Source of the DNA: CAZWBR01 sp964632305
Lineage (GTDB): Bacteria; Bacteroidota; Bacteroidia; Bacteroidales; Prolixibacteraceae
Assembly (NCBI GenBank): GCA_964632305.1
Contig: CAZWBR010000013.1
Coordinates: forward strand, 15,676 to 79,675
Direction: 5' to 3'
Length of the DNA stretch: 64,000 bases
The translations under genes were made by a program, and so were the position numbers. Numbering within the stretch: position 1 is the first letter of the stretch; each line of letters opens with the position of its first letter. Below the pieces are notes generated by a model that saw nothing but the letters and a program-made list of their open reading frames with translations, did not search any database and was not told where the DNA came from. Of the stretch, positions 42,896 through 51,730 are shown piece after piece.

Positions 42896-43258
42896 GCATG
42901 TCCTTAACAATGTTTCAGGTATTCTCTAAAAATTGATTTAATCAGGGTAATGCGGTCATATCCAAAGTATGTGCCCTGAATATATTAATGCGTTCCGAAA
43001 ACAAATTATGGCTAAAGATTCGGACTTTTTGAATTTTGAGCCTGATACGAAATGCTATAATTTAAAAAATGATTATTGAGTCTTATATAGCGATCGTGTT
43101 TTTATCGATATTTGCAGCCGTAACCGAAAAAGAATTGCTTTAGCCTGGTTCTATCATAGATGTCGGTCGGCGATTGATCTGATTCGAAATGAAGAACCAC
43201 CGGTCGGGATGAAGTAATTTGATTGTAAAAATCTTTAACTTGCATAAAAACAATTAAC

Positions 43259-43933
43259 ATGACAGATAAATTTTCCGATCCTATTGGCCGATTAATGGGA
43301 CTTCGATATAAATCGCACCCGTGGCATGGTGTATTTATTGGCCATCAGGCGCCTGAAAAAGTGACGGCTTTTATCGAAGTGGTTCCCACCGATACCGTCA
43401 AATACGAAGTGGATAAAGATACCGGCTACCTGAAAATCGACCGGCCGCAACAGTATTCCAATGTTGTTCCGGCGCTCTACGGATTTATCCCTCAAACTTA
43501 CTGCGGGAAGAAAGTGGGCGAATATTGTATGGATAAAACCGGTAGGACCAGCATTAAAGGTGATGGTGACCCCATTGATATTGTTGTCCTTACCGAGAAA
43601 ACCATTCACCACGGCGACCTTTTGGTTACGGCCAAACCGATTGGCGGATTGCGCATGATCGATGGCAACGAGGCTGACGATAAGATTATTGCCGTGTTGA
43701 ACAATGATTTCGTTTACGGCGATTTCACCTCCTTAAAGGATGTCCCAGAAACGATTATTACCCGTTTGCGCCATTATTTCCTGACCTATAAAGATATACC
43801 TGGTGAGGCAAGGCATACCGTGATTGAAGCCGTCTACGATCGCGAAGAGGCATTAGAAGTGATTAACGCTTCAATTGAGGATTACACCAACCGTTTCGAC
43901 AATCTGGGCAAGATGCTCCTGCTCGATGACTGA
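43259..43933 (+). CDS. ppa: Inorganic pyrophosphatase
   Basis: 224 residues of family I soluble pyrophosphatase. The signature GDGDPIDIVVL, and the upstream active-site stretch YGFIPQTYCGKKVGEY, are intact; metal-binding aspartates include those in DGDPID and DADD-like NEADDKI. It hydrolyses pyrophosphate to drive biosynthesis. Slightly longer than the bacterial type (about 175), as in related Bacteroidota forms. Confidence 0.93.
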   Translation: MTDKFSDPIGRLMGLRYKSHPWHGVFIGHQAPEKVTAFIEVVPTDTVKYEVDKDTGYLKIDRPQQYSNVVPALYGFIPQTYCGKKVGEYCMDKTGRTSIKGDGDPIDIVVLTEKTIHHGDLLVTAKPIGGLRMIDGNEADDKIIAVLNNDFVYGDFTSLKDVPETIITRLRHYFLTYKDIPGEARHTVIEAVYDREEALEVINASIEDYTNRFDNLGKMLLLDD

Positions 43934-43953
43934 GAAATGTTGAGTATTCCAAA

Positions 43954-44008
43954 TAAAAAGAGATCGGGTGATTCGTATAGATTTATAGAATCACCCGATC
44001 TCTTTTTA
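43954..44008. terminator. 20-bp bidirectional terminator between ppa and folA
   Basis: A perfect 20-bp stem (43955-43974 with 43988-44007) containing AGATCGGGTGATTC with A and T runs at the outer ends and a 13-base loop, between convergent genes. Confidence 0.95.
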
Positions 44009-44047
44009 TTTGTTTATTTCCTGCCGCTTGAATGATCCGGTTCTTAT

Positions 44048-44542
44048 TTATTCCCTCGTCAGGTTCAGGTACGAGTAGTTGAATCCGTTCTTTTCATCGC
44101 GATGCTCTTCACGCGATTCCTCGGTCCATTCTTCGTAATTGATGGATGGGAAGAAGGTGTCAGCCTCGAAATCCCGGTGGACCAACGTGAGGTAAAGCTT
44201 TCCTGCCAGTGGATAGAACTGCCGGTAAATCATGCCGCCTCCTATGATAAAGGCCTCTTTTTCGTTGGCTACCATCTCTACGGCTTCATCGATCGAATAG
44301 GCTGTTTCACATCCGGGGAAAGTCTCACCCGGAAGGTCCGTAATCACGATATTACGTCGATTGGGCAACGGGCCGTTCGGAAGTGAAAAGAGTGTCCGTT
44401 TTCCCATAATGACGGCACATCCCGAGGTTATCTTCTTAAATCTTTTCAGATCGTTCGGCAGATGGAACAACAGATCATTATCTTTCCCTATGGCGAAATT
44501 TTGCGCGATGGCAACAATTATGGAGATATTCTTGTGGATCAT
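44048..44542 (-). CDS. folA: Dihydrofolate reductase
   Basis: 164 residues. Family motifs: SIIVAIAQNFAIGKDNDLLFHLPNDLKRFK (substrate and Met20-type loop, acidic Asp near residue 30), VIMGKRT (NADPH binding), and FIIGGGMIYRQFYP. It reduces dihydrofolate made by ThyA. thyA lies upstream on the same strand, so thyA-folA form the usual pair. Confidence 0.95.
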   Translation of the reverse strand: MIHKNISIIVAIAQNFAIGKDNDLLFHLPNDLKRFKKITSGCAVIMGKRTLFSLPNGPLPNRRNIVITDLPGETFPGCETAYSIDEAVEMVANEKEAFIIGGGMIYRQFYPLAGKLYLTLVHRDFEADTFFPSINYEEWTEESREEHRDEKNGFNYSYLNLTRE

Positions 44543-44650
44543 TCGTTGGATTTGTAAAGAGCTTAATACTTAATGAAATCTGTACGTCTTTCCTGATGAT
44601 GGACAGGCAGGTTGATGATTGGAATATAATACCAACTGTCGTCCTGTTTT

Positions 44651-45445
44651 TTATACCGACACTTCCCCTTTGATGTGCGGATGGGCCTCATAATCGACCA
44701 ACGTGAAATCGTCGTATTTGAAATCGAAGATGGAGGTGACATCCGGATTGATCATCATCTTTGGAAGCGGATAGGGCTCCCGGCTAAGCTGAAGTTTTAC
44801 CTGTTCGATATGGTTGTTGTAGATGTGGGCATCGCCAAACGTATGGACAAAATCACCCGGTTTAAGCCCGGTTACTTGGGCCACCATCATGGTTAACAGG
44901 GCGTAAGAAGCAATATTGAAGGGCACTCCAAGGAAGATGTCGGCGCTGCGCTGGTACAACTGGCACGACAGCTTCCCGTTGTTCACATAAAACTGGAACA
45001 ACAGGTGACAGGGTGGGAGATTCATCTTGTCCAGTTCCCCCACATTCCACGCACTGACGATCAGTCTCCGCGAAGTGGGGTTATTCCTGATGTCGTGGAT
45101 CAGTTGCGAGATCTGATCGATATGCCCTCCGTCAGGGGTTGGCCACGAACGCCATTGATAGCCGTAGATATGACCAAGGTCCCCGTTGGCATCAGCCCAT
45201 TCATTCCAGATTCGCACCCCGTGGTCGGTGAGATATTTATTGTTGGTGTCGCCAGCCAAAAACCATAGAAGTTCATGGATGATCGATTTCAGGTGAAGCT
45301 TTTTGGTGGTCAGTGCAGGGAATCCCTCTTCAAGGTTGAAGCGCATCTGATAACCGAAAACGCTGATGGTTCCCGTTCCGGTCCGGTCGGCACGTGCTTC
45401 CCCGTGATCGAGTACATGCTGTAAGAGATTGAGATATTGTTTCAT
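44651..45445 (-). CDS. thyA: Thymidylate synthase
   Basis: 264 residues from ATG 45445 (an open frame upstream to 45604 overlaps the next gene's end and lacks family similarity). Catalytic cysteine in LPPCHLLFQFYV, arginine-binding RRLIVSAWN, and QRSADIFLGVPFNIASYALL. It methylates dUMP with methylene-tetrahydrofolate, producing dTMP and dihydrofolate. The length is that of E. coli ThyA. Confidence 0.97.
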   Translation of the reverse strand: MKQYLNLLQHVLDHGEARADRTGTGTISVFGYQMRFNLEEGFPALTTKKLHLKSIIHELLWFLAGDTNNKYLTDHGVRIWNEWADANGDLGHIYGYQWRSWPTPDGGHIDQISQLIHDIRNNPTSRRLIVSAWNVGELDKMNLPPCHLLFQFYVNNGKLSCQLYQRSADIFLGVPFNIASYALLTMMVAQVTGLKPGDFVHTFGDAHIYNNHIEQVKLQLSREPYPLPKMMINPDVTSIFDFKYDDFTLVDYEAHPHIKGEVSV

Positions 45446-45581
45446 AGTGATATTTTTATCCTGAATAGTCCCGATCGACACCGGGAGAATCAAAAGCACG
45501 AAGTTAATAATTGTGGCCGGATCAATCTTAATCCTGGAGATCTTCGTCCTTAAAAATTTAGCGGGCCGTACTAAAGTGTTC

Positions 45582-47036
45582 TCACCCAAGTATGGCGCCG
45601 ACAATTGTTGCCGACATCAGCGAAGCAATCGATCCGGCCAGCAGAGCCCGCATCCCGAATTGCGACAACCATACCCTGCGCGTTGGGGCTAATGAACCGA
45701 TCCCGCCAATCTGGATCCCTATGGAGCTGAAATTGGCAAAGCCGCATAGCATGTAAGTGGCCATGATGATCGACTTCATCTCGGCAAACGAGCCGGATGT
45801 CTTCAGCGAGGCCAGACTGGTGTACCCGATAAACTCGTTGACTATTATCTTCTCGCCCATCAGCCGGCCCAACAGGGTGATATCTTCCTTGCAGACCCCA
45901 ATCAGCCACATCAGCGGCGAAAACAGGTAGCCTAAGATAAATTTAAGGTCAAACACCTTGTATTGCCCGTCTGATATCGCATTGACCCAATCGTTGAGCC
46001 CGGTATACTGACCGATAAATCCGCCAAGGATATAGTTGATAAAAGCCATGAAGGCAATGAAGACGAGTAACATTCCCGCCACGTTCAGGGCCAGTTTAAG
46101 ACCTTGTGCCGTCCCGTTGGAGATGGCATCCAGAACATCGGCCCCCACTTTTTCCTTGGTGATATTGATATTCGATTCGATGGCTTCGGTTTGTGGCATC
46201 AGGATCTTGGCAATAACCACTGCCCCCGGCGCTGCCATTACAGAGGCTGAGAGCAGATGCTTGGCGAACAGCAACCGTTGAGCCGGATCTCCTCCTCCCA
46301 AAAAGTCGATATAAGCAGCCAGCACCCCGCCTGCCAGCGTGGCCATCCCCCCGGTCATAACCAGGAAGATCTCTGACCGGTTCATCTTCTCCAAATACTC
46401 CTTGATCATCAGCGGCGCTTCGGTCTGCCCAAGGAAAATATTTCCGGCAACCGAGAGACTCTCTGCTCCCGAGATCCGTAAGGCTTTGGTCAGGAGCCAG
46501 GCCAAACCAAAAACGATCTTTTGAATAATACCCAGGTAAAAAAGCAGACTGGTCAGCGCGGAAAAGAATATGATGGTTGGGAGGATCTGAAAAGCAAAGA
46601 TGTAGCCGTACGATTCCTGATTCATCAGATCGCCAAGCAGAAAGGTGCTCCCGTCACGGGTAAAGTCGAGGATCTTGACAAAGACCTTACCGAAAAATTC
46701 GAAGAAACCCTGAACAAAAGGGATATACAGGACCCCTGCAGCCAATACGATCTGGATGAGCAACCCGATTCCAACCCCGCGCCAGTCGATGGCCCTGCGG
46801 TTCTGACTGAAAATCCAGCCAATAAAGAGCAGGCAAGCCATTCCAATCATCCCGCGAAAGAATGATCCAAAGGTAAGGTTGGTCTGAAGTACCGTATCGA
46901 GGGTATGTCTGACCGGGACTTCGCTTCCGGGCATAACAGCACCAGTGCCGGTGAGTGTATCGGCAGTCTGAGCCCAAATGTCTGAAGGTAAGAGCAACAG
47001 CAGTATCGGTAGCGCTAAGGGGCGAAGTTTGTTCAT
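45582..47036 (-). CDS. Concentrative nucleoside transporter (NupC/CNT family)
   Basis: 484 residues from ATG 47036 (a longer frame overlaps the upstream nuclease gene). An N-terminal signal-like helix is followed by about ten membrane helices. CNT motifs GQTEAPLMIKEYL, NEFIGYTSL and CGFANFSSIGIQIGGIG are intact. Symports nucleosides with Na+ or H+ across the inner membrane. Located between the bifunctional nuclease (7-base gap) and thyA, it may feed pyrimidine salvage. Confidence 0.93.
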   Translation of the reverse strand: MNKLRPLALPILLLLLPSDIWAQTADTLTGTGAVMPGSEVPVRHTLDTVLQTNLTFGSFFRGMIGMACLLFIGWIFSQNRRAIDWRGVGIGLLIQIVLAAGVLYIPFVQGFFEFFGKVFVKILDFTRDGSTFLLGDLMNQESYGYIFAFQILPTIIFFSALTSLLFYLGIIQKIVFGLAWLLTKALRISGAESLSVAGNIFLGQTEAPLMIKEYLEKMNRSEIFLVMTGGMATLAGGVLAAYIDFLGGGDPAQRLLFAKHLLSASVMAAPGAVVIAKILMPQTEAIESNINITKEKVGADVLDAISNGTAQGLKLALNVAGMLLVFIAFMAFINYILGGFIGQYTGLNDWVNAISDGQYKVFDLKFILGYLFSPLMWLIGVCKEDITLLGRLMGEKIIVNEFIGYTSLASLKTSGSFAEMKSIIMATYMLCGFANFSSIGIQIGGIGSLAPTRRVWLSQFGMRALLAGSIASLMSATIVGAILG

Positions 47037-47043
47037 GCGACAA

Positions 47044-47649
47044 TCAGGTTTTATCGCTTTTTCTTCTGTTGATCTCGTCGCGGATCTCCGACGCTTTTTC
47101 ATAATCCTCATCCGATATCGCGGCAGAGAGCAGTTCGTTCAGCTCCTCCAGCGAGAAATCATCATAATGCGGATTTGTTGACGATCCTTCCACTTTCCCT
47201 TCTTTTTCCGATTCGTTTTTATCGCCTTCCGATTCGTCAAATTCAAGGATGATCCCTGCTTTTTCAATAATCTCGTCGGTAGTATAGATTGGACATTCAA
47301 AACGAAGAGCAAGCGCAATGGCGTCTGAAGTCCGGGAGTCAATTTTTATGCGATGGTTATCTTGTTGGCAACTCAGCTCAGCATAGAATATTCCTTCTTC
47401 AAGTTTATGGATGAACACTTCCGTAATCTCGATATTAAACGCTACCGCAACATTCAAAAACAGATCGTGCGTCAGCGGGCGGGGAGGTTTTAGCCCTTCC
47501 AGTTGGATGGCAATGGCCTGGGCTTCGACTGCGCCAATAATAATCGGGATCCTTCTGTTGCCGTCGGCCTCCGACAGGACCAGCGCGTAAGCTCCGGTCT
47601 GGGTCTGGCTGTACGACAATCCAAGGATGTTCAGTTTGACTTTTTTCAT
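47044..47649 (-). CDS. Bifunctional nuclease domain protein (DUF151) with UVR motif
   Basis: 201 residues. Bifunctional nuclease core: GLSYSQTQTGAYALVLSE, RRIPIIIGAVEAQAIAI, and DSRTSDAIALALRFECPIYTTDEI. The C-terminus (about 165-200, LEELNELLSAAISDEDYEKASEIRDEINRR) is a UVR-like helical hairpin as in UvrB/UvrC. The DUF151 family has reported DNase/RNase activity in a Thermotoga-type protein; in vivo role not settled. Confidence 0.92.
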   Translation of the reverse strand: MKKVKLNILGLSYSQTQTGAYALVLSEADGNRRIPIIIGAVEAQAIAIQLEGLKPPRPLTHDLFLNVAVAFNIEITEVFIHKLEEGIFYAELSCQQDNHRIKIDSRTSDAIALALRFECPIYTTDEIIEKAGIILEFDESEGDKNESEKEGKVEGSSTNPHYDDFSLEELNELLSAAISDEDYEKASEIRDEINRRKSDKT

Positions 47650-47783
47650 TACGAAAAAAATAGAATATTAGATATGTGAACAAATATAAAAAATTGTTTC
47701 ACAGGGTGGGTGAATTTGATCGAAGAAAACTTCTGTTTTCAACCCGATTGGAACAATCTTTTTTAAGACCGGAGAGAATTTAA

Positions 47784-48662
47784 TCATTTTACAACCGGTT
47801 TGAACTCCCGCAGGTTAACGAAAAGCAGAAAAGCACAAACAATGGAAAGGATATTAAAAGTTGGGATGATAAATATGACCGGGATGACATTAACCCCGGC
47901 TAAAGCCATCGCGATAATTTTGGCCGTGAGGGCAGTCGTCAGGATCGACAGGAAGACCATGTAAGTGGTGGTAAACAAATAACCCAGCGCTCTTTTCTTC
48001 AGGAAGAGAATGGCCGAAACAAAGGCCATTGGCAAGAATAAGCCCAGGTCGAATCCCTGAACAATCAGGGTGGTATAATGCTCGACGCCCACCGGGTAAA
48101 TGGTCCCGTCGATCAGGGGCGGAACGACGATGCTGAGCCATAACAGCGCGATCGCGCAAACGTTGAAGATCAGAAATCCTCCGATAAACCTTACCGGTGT
48201 CCTTTCGTTGAAAAGATTCGGTAATTGATTGGCATCGAAGGATAAAAGGGTGGCGATAAGTCCGAAAAACGAAAGAGCCAGCAAGACGGAATAAGCCAGG
48301 AACATCTTGTTGTACATCGCCATCGCTAAGTACAGGAGATAGGTGACGAAAAAATAGCCCAGTGTGCCGGCCAGCAAAAATCGTCCTTTCACCGAACCCC
48401 GCGAAGCCCAAAAGAGGGAGATCAGCAATAACGGGTTCCCGATCAGCAGGGTTACCACATCCTGTGCAATTCCCTGGATGGCCACTTCGGCCGACATGTG
48501 TTGGTAAAGACCATTCCCATAGATGGTCACCTCCTGGCCCCTGATGGTCCTGTAATTGTAGTTTCCCTCACCTCCTTTCGAAAAGATGCCAATGGAGGTG
48601 GTCATCACCGAAATAAGGACGATAAACAGGACTAAAACCACGATGTTTTTATTCCCGCTCAT
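47784..48662 (-). CDS. Multi-pass membrane protein of unknown function
   Basis: 292 residues with about eight hydrophobic helices and a periplasm-facing loop after the first (FSKGGEGNYNYRTIRGQEVTIYGNGLYQHMSAE). No motif I recognise. The gene begins 8 bases after the stop of the metallo-beta-lactamase gene, so the two are almost certainly one transcript. A transporter or integral membrane scaffold is conceivable but unsupported. Confidence 0.75.
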   Translation of the reverse strand: MSGNKNIVVLVLFIVLISVMTTSIGIFSKGGEGNYNYRTIRGQEVTIYGNGLYQHMSAEVAIQGIAQDVVTLLIGNPLLLISLFWASRGSVKGRFLLAGTLGYFFVTYLLYLAMAMYNKMFLAYSVLLALSFFGLIATLLSFDANQLPNLFNERTPVRFIGGFLIFNVCAIALLWLSIVVPPLIDGTIYPVGVEHYTTLIVQGFDLGLFLPMAFVSAILFLKKRALGYLFTTTYMVFLSILTTALTAKIIAMALAGVNVIPVIFIIPTFNILSIVCAFLLFVNLREFKPVVK

Positions 48663-48669
48663 CCTTTTA

Positions 48670-49410
48670 TTATTTTTCGGCCAGTTGAAGGGTATGACGG
48701 ATCAGTTCGGGGCCTCCGAAATCCCCGTGGCCGGGAATCACCACCCGGGCGGAGGAATACTTCTCCAGCAATTTCCGAATGGTTGAGGGATAAGCTTTCA
48801 GATCCCCGTCAGCCGTATTGCCCAGTGAGGTCGATTTCATCTCTTTGACCATGCAACCGGCAAACAGGATCTTTTCAGACGGAATCCAAACAATGATGTT
48901 GTCCAGCGAGTGGGCTGCCCCCAGGTATTCGCAAAAAATCAGTTTGTTATTGATCTTAAGTTGTTTGGAGCCGGTGAATCCTTTCCGGGGCAGTGGTAGC
49001 TGATGCGAACGGGCAATATCGATGGTCATTTGATGAGCATATGAAGGGATCCCCAACCGATGCAGGTAATTCAATCCTCCCATGCAGTCCTCATGCCAGT
49101 GGTTAGGAACAAAACCGACTATTTTGACCTTCAGCGAATCCTCGATCCAGGTGACCAACTCTTTGGTAAGATCATCAGACGATGGGGTGTCGAAGAGAAA
49201 GGCTTTGTTTTTATCTTTGAAAATAAACCCGTTGGATGCGACCTTCCCGTAAGGGGCAATTTCACTGTACGAAACATGGACATAGCTGTTTTCTGAGATC
49301 TGATAAATATCCAGATTATCAGATACTTTGATTTTTTTACTTTGCGATTGCTGAGCTGAGGCCGTGAGCTGGATCAACACTAAAAACAATAAGATAAGTC
49401 TTGCTTTCAT
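48670..49410 (-). CDS. Subclass B1-type metallo-beta-lactamase
   Basis: 246 residues. Signal peptide MKARLILLFLVLIQLTASAQ. All B1 zinc ligands are present: His104, His106, Asp108 (NHWHED), His167 (AAHSLDN), Cys186 (FAGCMVK) and His228 (PGHGDFGG). Lys189, three after the cysteine, and Asn198 (SLGNTAD) correspond to the B1 substrate-binding Lys and Asn. The layout ILFAGCMVKEMKSTSLGNTADGDL is close to chromosomal B1 enzymes of Bacteroidota (CfiA, BlaB type). Zn-dependent hydrolysis of beta-lactams in the periplasm is predicted; activity is inferred from motifs. No mobile element adjoins it. Confidence 0.9.
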   Translation of the reverse strand: MKARLILLFLVLIQLTASAQQSQSKKIKVSDNLDIYQISENSYVHVSYSEIAPYGKVASNGFIFKDKNKAFLFDTPSSDDLTKELVTWIEDSLKVKIVGFVPNHWHEDCMGGLNYLHRLGIPSYAHQMTIDIARSHQLPLPRKGFTGSKQLKINNKLIFCEYLGAAHSLDNIIVWIPSEKILFAGCMVKEMKSTSLGNTADGDLKAYPSTIRKLLEKYSSARVVIPGHGDFGGPELIRHTLQLAEK

Positions 49411-49501
49411 CTATACAATTCTTTCGGGATTACAGGTACTAAAATAGAAATTTCAACCGAAACTTCCGATGCCAAATCATTCTGCCAACTATAATGTCTT
49501 T

Positions 49502-50428
49502 TTACCGTTGCCTTTCAATCGTTACCGAGGCGAAGCTCCGGTTGATTCCTTTCGAATAATGGACGTCAGGAATCCCGAAAATAACAAAGATCCCCTCCTG
49601 GCTCGGGTTTTTTATGCCGTGAATATCCCTGAATAGTTTGGCGCTGCTTCCTCTCTGGAGGAAGGGATGGATAGAGCCAATCATGCAGGTTCCCAGTCCA
49701 AGCGATTCGGCCGCCAGCATCGCGTAGGTAGCCGCTACGATCGGGTCGGCAGGATCGGAATAAGGCGATCCGTAGAAATAGATGGCCAGAGGGGCATCGT
49801 ATGTGACCAGGTTTATCCCGTCTTCGGCATTTTTGGTAAAGAGGTGAAGCATCGGCCTGAGGAATTTGCGAAACAGTTCATCGTTTGCCGTACCCCAGAA
49901 TGGTCGCATCAGGGTGGTAAACCATCGGGAGACCATCCATCTCATCCCTTTCAGATAGTTGCAAAAATCGACCGTAAAAGCATTGACTTTTTCTTTCGAA
50001 TCGAAGACCAAAACATTCACATCCGATGGCGGCAATCCCATGGGAGCGGTGCGGGCCGCCTTCAGTATTTTGTCGGTGATCTCCCAGGGAATAGGAATAT
50101 CCTTAAACTCCCGGATGCTCCTTCGGCGCTTCATTACCCCGGTCATCTGGTCATAATCGGCTGTACTTTCAAGGGGCGGTAGCTCAAAAAGATCCTCGGG
50201 GGAGATTTCACGCCCATGTATTTCGATGGCCCCTGTCGGACAGATAGCCATACAGTGTCCGCAGCCCAAACAGCCAAAGACGGCATGATCGGATACCTGT
50301 GCCTTCCCGTCGGCAATCTCCAGCCCGAAATCTTTGCACACTTTGACACATAAACCACAGCCGGTACAAAGCTCGCTGTTGATCTTTATTTCAGCATTAT
50401 CTTTAGCTCGCGTTGTTGGTACTGCCAT
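49502..50428 (-). CDS. Nitroreductase family protein with N-terminal 4Fe-4S ferredoxin domain
   Basis: 308 residues from ATG 50428; a TTG at 50473 would add 15 residues. Two 4Fe-4S cluster motifs (CTGCGLCVKVC and CLGCGHCMAIC) are followed by a nitroreductase-fold FMN domain (RRSIREFKDIPIP; AARTAPMGLPPSDVNVLVF; ESLGLGTCMIG). This ferredoxin-nitroreductase fusion is common in anaerobes; the physiological substrate is unknown. Anaerobic or microaerobic life is inferred. Confidence 0.92.
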   Translation of the reverse strand: MAVPTTRAKDNAEIKINSELCTGCGLCVKVCKDFGLEIADGKAQVSDHAVFGCLGCGHCMAICPTGAIEIHGREISPEDLFELPPLESTADYDQMTGVMKRRRSIREFKDIPIPWEITDKILKAARTAPMGLPPSDVNVLVFDSKEKVNAFTVDFCNYLKGMRWMVSRWFTTLMRPFWGTANDELFRKFLRPMLHLFTKNAEDGINLVTYDAPLAIYFYGSPYSDPADPIVAATYAMLAAESLGLGTCMIGSIHPFLQRGSSAKLFRDIHGIKNPSQEGIFVIFGIPDVHYSKGINRSFASVTIERQR

Positions 50429-50581
50429 TGGGTAGATTTCAATAGTTTGTTGTCGGGTAGTCCTGTCTAACAAAAATGGCGAACTTATTTAATAATTCAA
50501 AGGGAAAAACAAATTGTCTTTTATGTTTTTTAAGTGCTGTTGCCCGGATAAGTCCTGACGGTAGATTTGGGTTCTCTCCCT
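50429..50581. other. Intergenic start of a 324-base gap
   Basis: The 5' flank of the nitroreductase gene; no clear promoter match was found. The remainder of this gap (50582-50752) is the fourth 11-mer array and the fabD terminator. Confidence 0.4.
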
Positions 50582-50687
50582 GTATTCAAAGGATCTTCAG
50601 TGTTGTTTCCATAGTTCTTCTGTGCTATTAGAGCACAGAAGATGCACAGAAGATGCACAGAAGATGCACAGAAAGTCCGAAGAAGAG
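50582..50687. repeat. Bidirectional 11-bp repeat array, locus 4
   Basis: Right arm: GCACAGAAGAT at 50633, 50644, 50655, then GCACAGAAAGT (50666) and CCGAAGAAGAG (50677). Left arm, read as reverse complement in steps of 11: GCACAGAAGAA (50615-50625), CTATGGAAACA (50604-50614), ACACTGAAGAT (50593-50603), CCTTTGAATAC (50582-50592). The centre is TATTAGA (50626-50632). The units are related to locus 2 (ACACAGAAACA). Confidence 0.88.
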
Positions 50688-50700
50688 TCTGTTTGTGGGT

Positions 50701-50735
50701 AAAAAAAAGACTCCGCCGGAGAGGGCGGAGTCTTC
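50701..50735 (-). terminator. Terminator of fabD
   Basis: GACTCCGCC / GGCGGAGTC stem with GGAGA loop and eight A's on the + strand (T's on the minus exit side). Confidence 0.92.
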
Positions 50736-50752
50736 AATATTTTTCGGGAGGA

Positions 50753-51643
50753 TTATCCCTGATAGGTATTGATCCCGGCAGTAGTCATTGCACGGTCGAC
50801 CTTTTTAACCAATCCCTGAAGTACCTGGCCAGGACCTACTTCGGTGAAGGAGGTACAACCGTCGGCAATCATATTCTTGACGGTCTGGGTCCATTTTACC
50901 GGGGCAGTCAGTTGGGCGATCAGGTTTTCCTTGATCACGGCCGGATCGCTCACCGGCGATGCGTTGACATTCTGGTAGATGGGGCAGCTGGGTTTATTGA
51001 AGATGGTGGCGTTGATGGCTTCGGCCAGCTCGGCGCGGGCAGGCTCCATCAGGGGGGAGTGGAAGGCTCCGCCAACCATCAGCTTGAGGGCACGTTTGGC
51101 GCCCAGTTCGGTCAGTTTGGCGCAGGCCTGATCGACCCCGTTCAATGAGCCGGAGATGACCAACTGTCCGGGACAGTTGTAATTGGCCGGAACGACGATT
51201 TCGTCGATTTCGGCGCAGGCTTTTTCGACTACTTCATCATCGAGACCGACGATAGCGGCCATCGTGGACGGTTCGGCTTCGCAGGCTTTCTGCATCGCCA
51301 TGGCACGTTTTGAAACCAGGACCAGACCGTCTTCGAAAGAGAGTGCCCCGCTGGCGACTAAAGCCGAAAATTCACCTAATGAGTGACCGGCCACCATGTC
51401 GGGTTGAAAGTTTGCGCCCAGTGTTTTAGCCAACAGGACAGAATGAAGGAAGATGGCCGGTTGGGTAACCTTAGTCTGTTTCAGGTCTTCGTCCGTTCCG
51501 CTGAACATCAGGTCGGTAATGCGGAAACCAAGTATTTCGTTGGCTTTCTCAAAGAGTTCTTTTGCTAAAGGTGAGTTCTCGTAAAGATCTTTGCCCATCC
51601 CTACAAATTGGGCTCCTTGTCCGGGAAATACGTATGCTTTCAT
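50753..51643 (-). CDS. fabD: Malonyl-CoA:ACP transacylase
   Basis: 296 residues. GQGAQFVGMG opening, catalytic serine in GHSLGEFSAL (about Ser90), arginine/His region and PANYNCPGQLVISG, C-terminal FTEVGPGQVLQGL. Transfers malonyl groups from CoA to acyl carrier protein for fatty-acid elongation. A single-gene unit in this window. Confidence 0.96.
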   Translation of the reverse strand: MKAYVFPGQGAQFVGMGKDLYENSPLAKELFEKANEILGFRITDLMFSGTDEDLKQTKVTQPAIFLHSVLLAKTLGANFQPDMVAGHSLGEFSALVASGALSFEDGLVLVSKRAMAMQKACEAEPSTMAAIVGLDDEVVEKACAEIDEIVVPANYNCPGQLVISGSLNGVDQACAKLTELGAKRALKLMVGGAFHSPLMEPARAELAEAINATIFNKPSCPIYQNVNASPVSDPAVIKENLIAQLTAPVKWTQTVKNMIADGCTSFTEVGPGQVLQGLVKKVDRAMTTAGINTYQG

Positions 51644-51675
51644 AATTAATTAAATTGCTTTGAAATTTTCGGGTA

Positions 51676-51683
51676 CAAATATA
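51676..51683 (-). promoter_or_regulatory. Putative -7 element of fabD
   Basis: Minus-strand TATATTTG, a TAnnTTTG match, 33 bases before the fabD ATG. Confidence 0.45.
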
Positions 51684-51730
51684 ATAAATGTGGCAATGAA
51701 AAATGGTGATCCAATTTCCTTTGCGGAAGG

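Noticed and set aside
50633..50687. CRISPR-like direct repeats
   Set aside because: Units are 11 bp with no spacers and reverse direction at the centre; no cas genes in the window.
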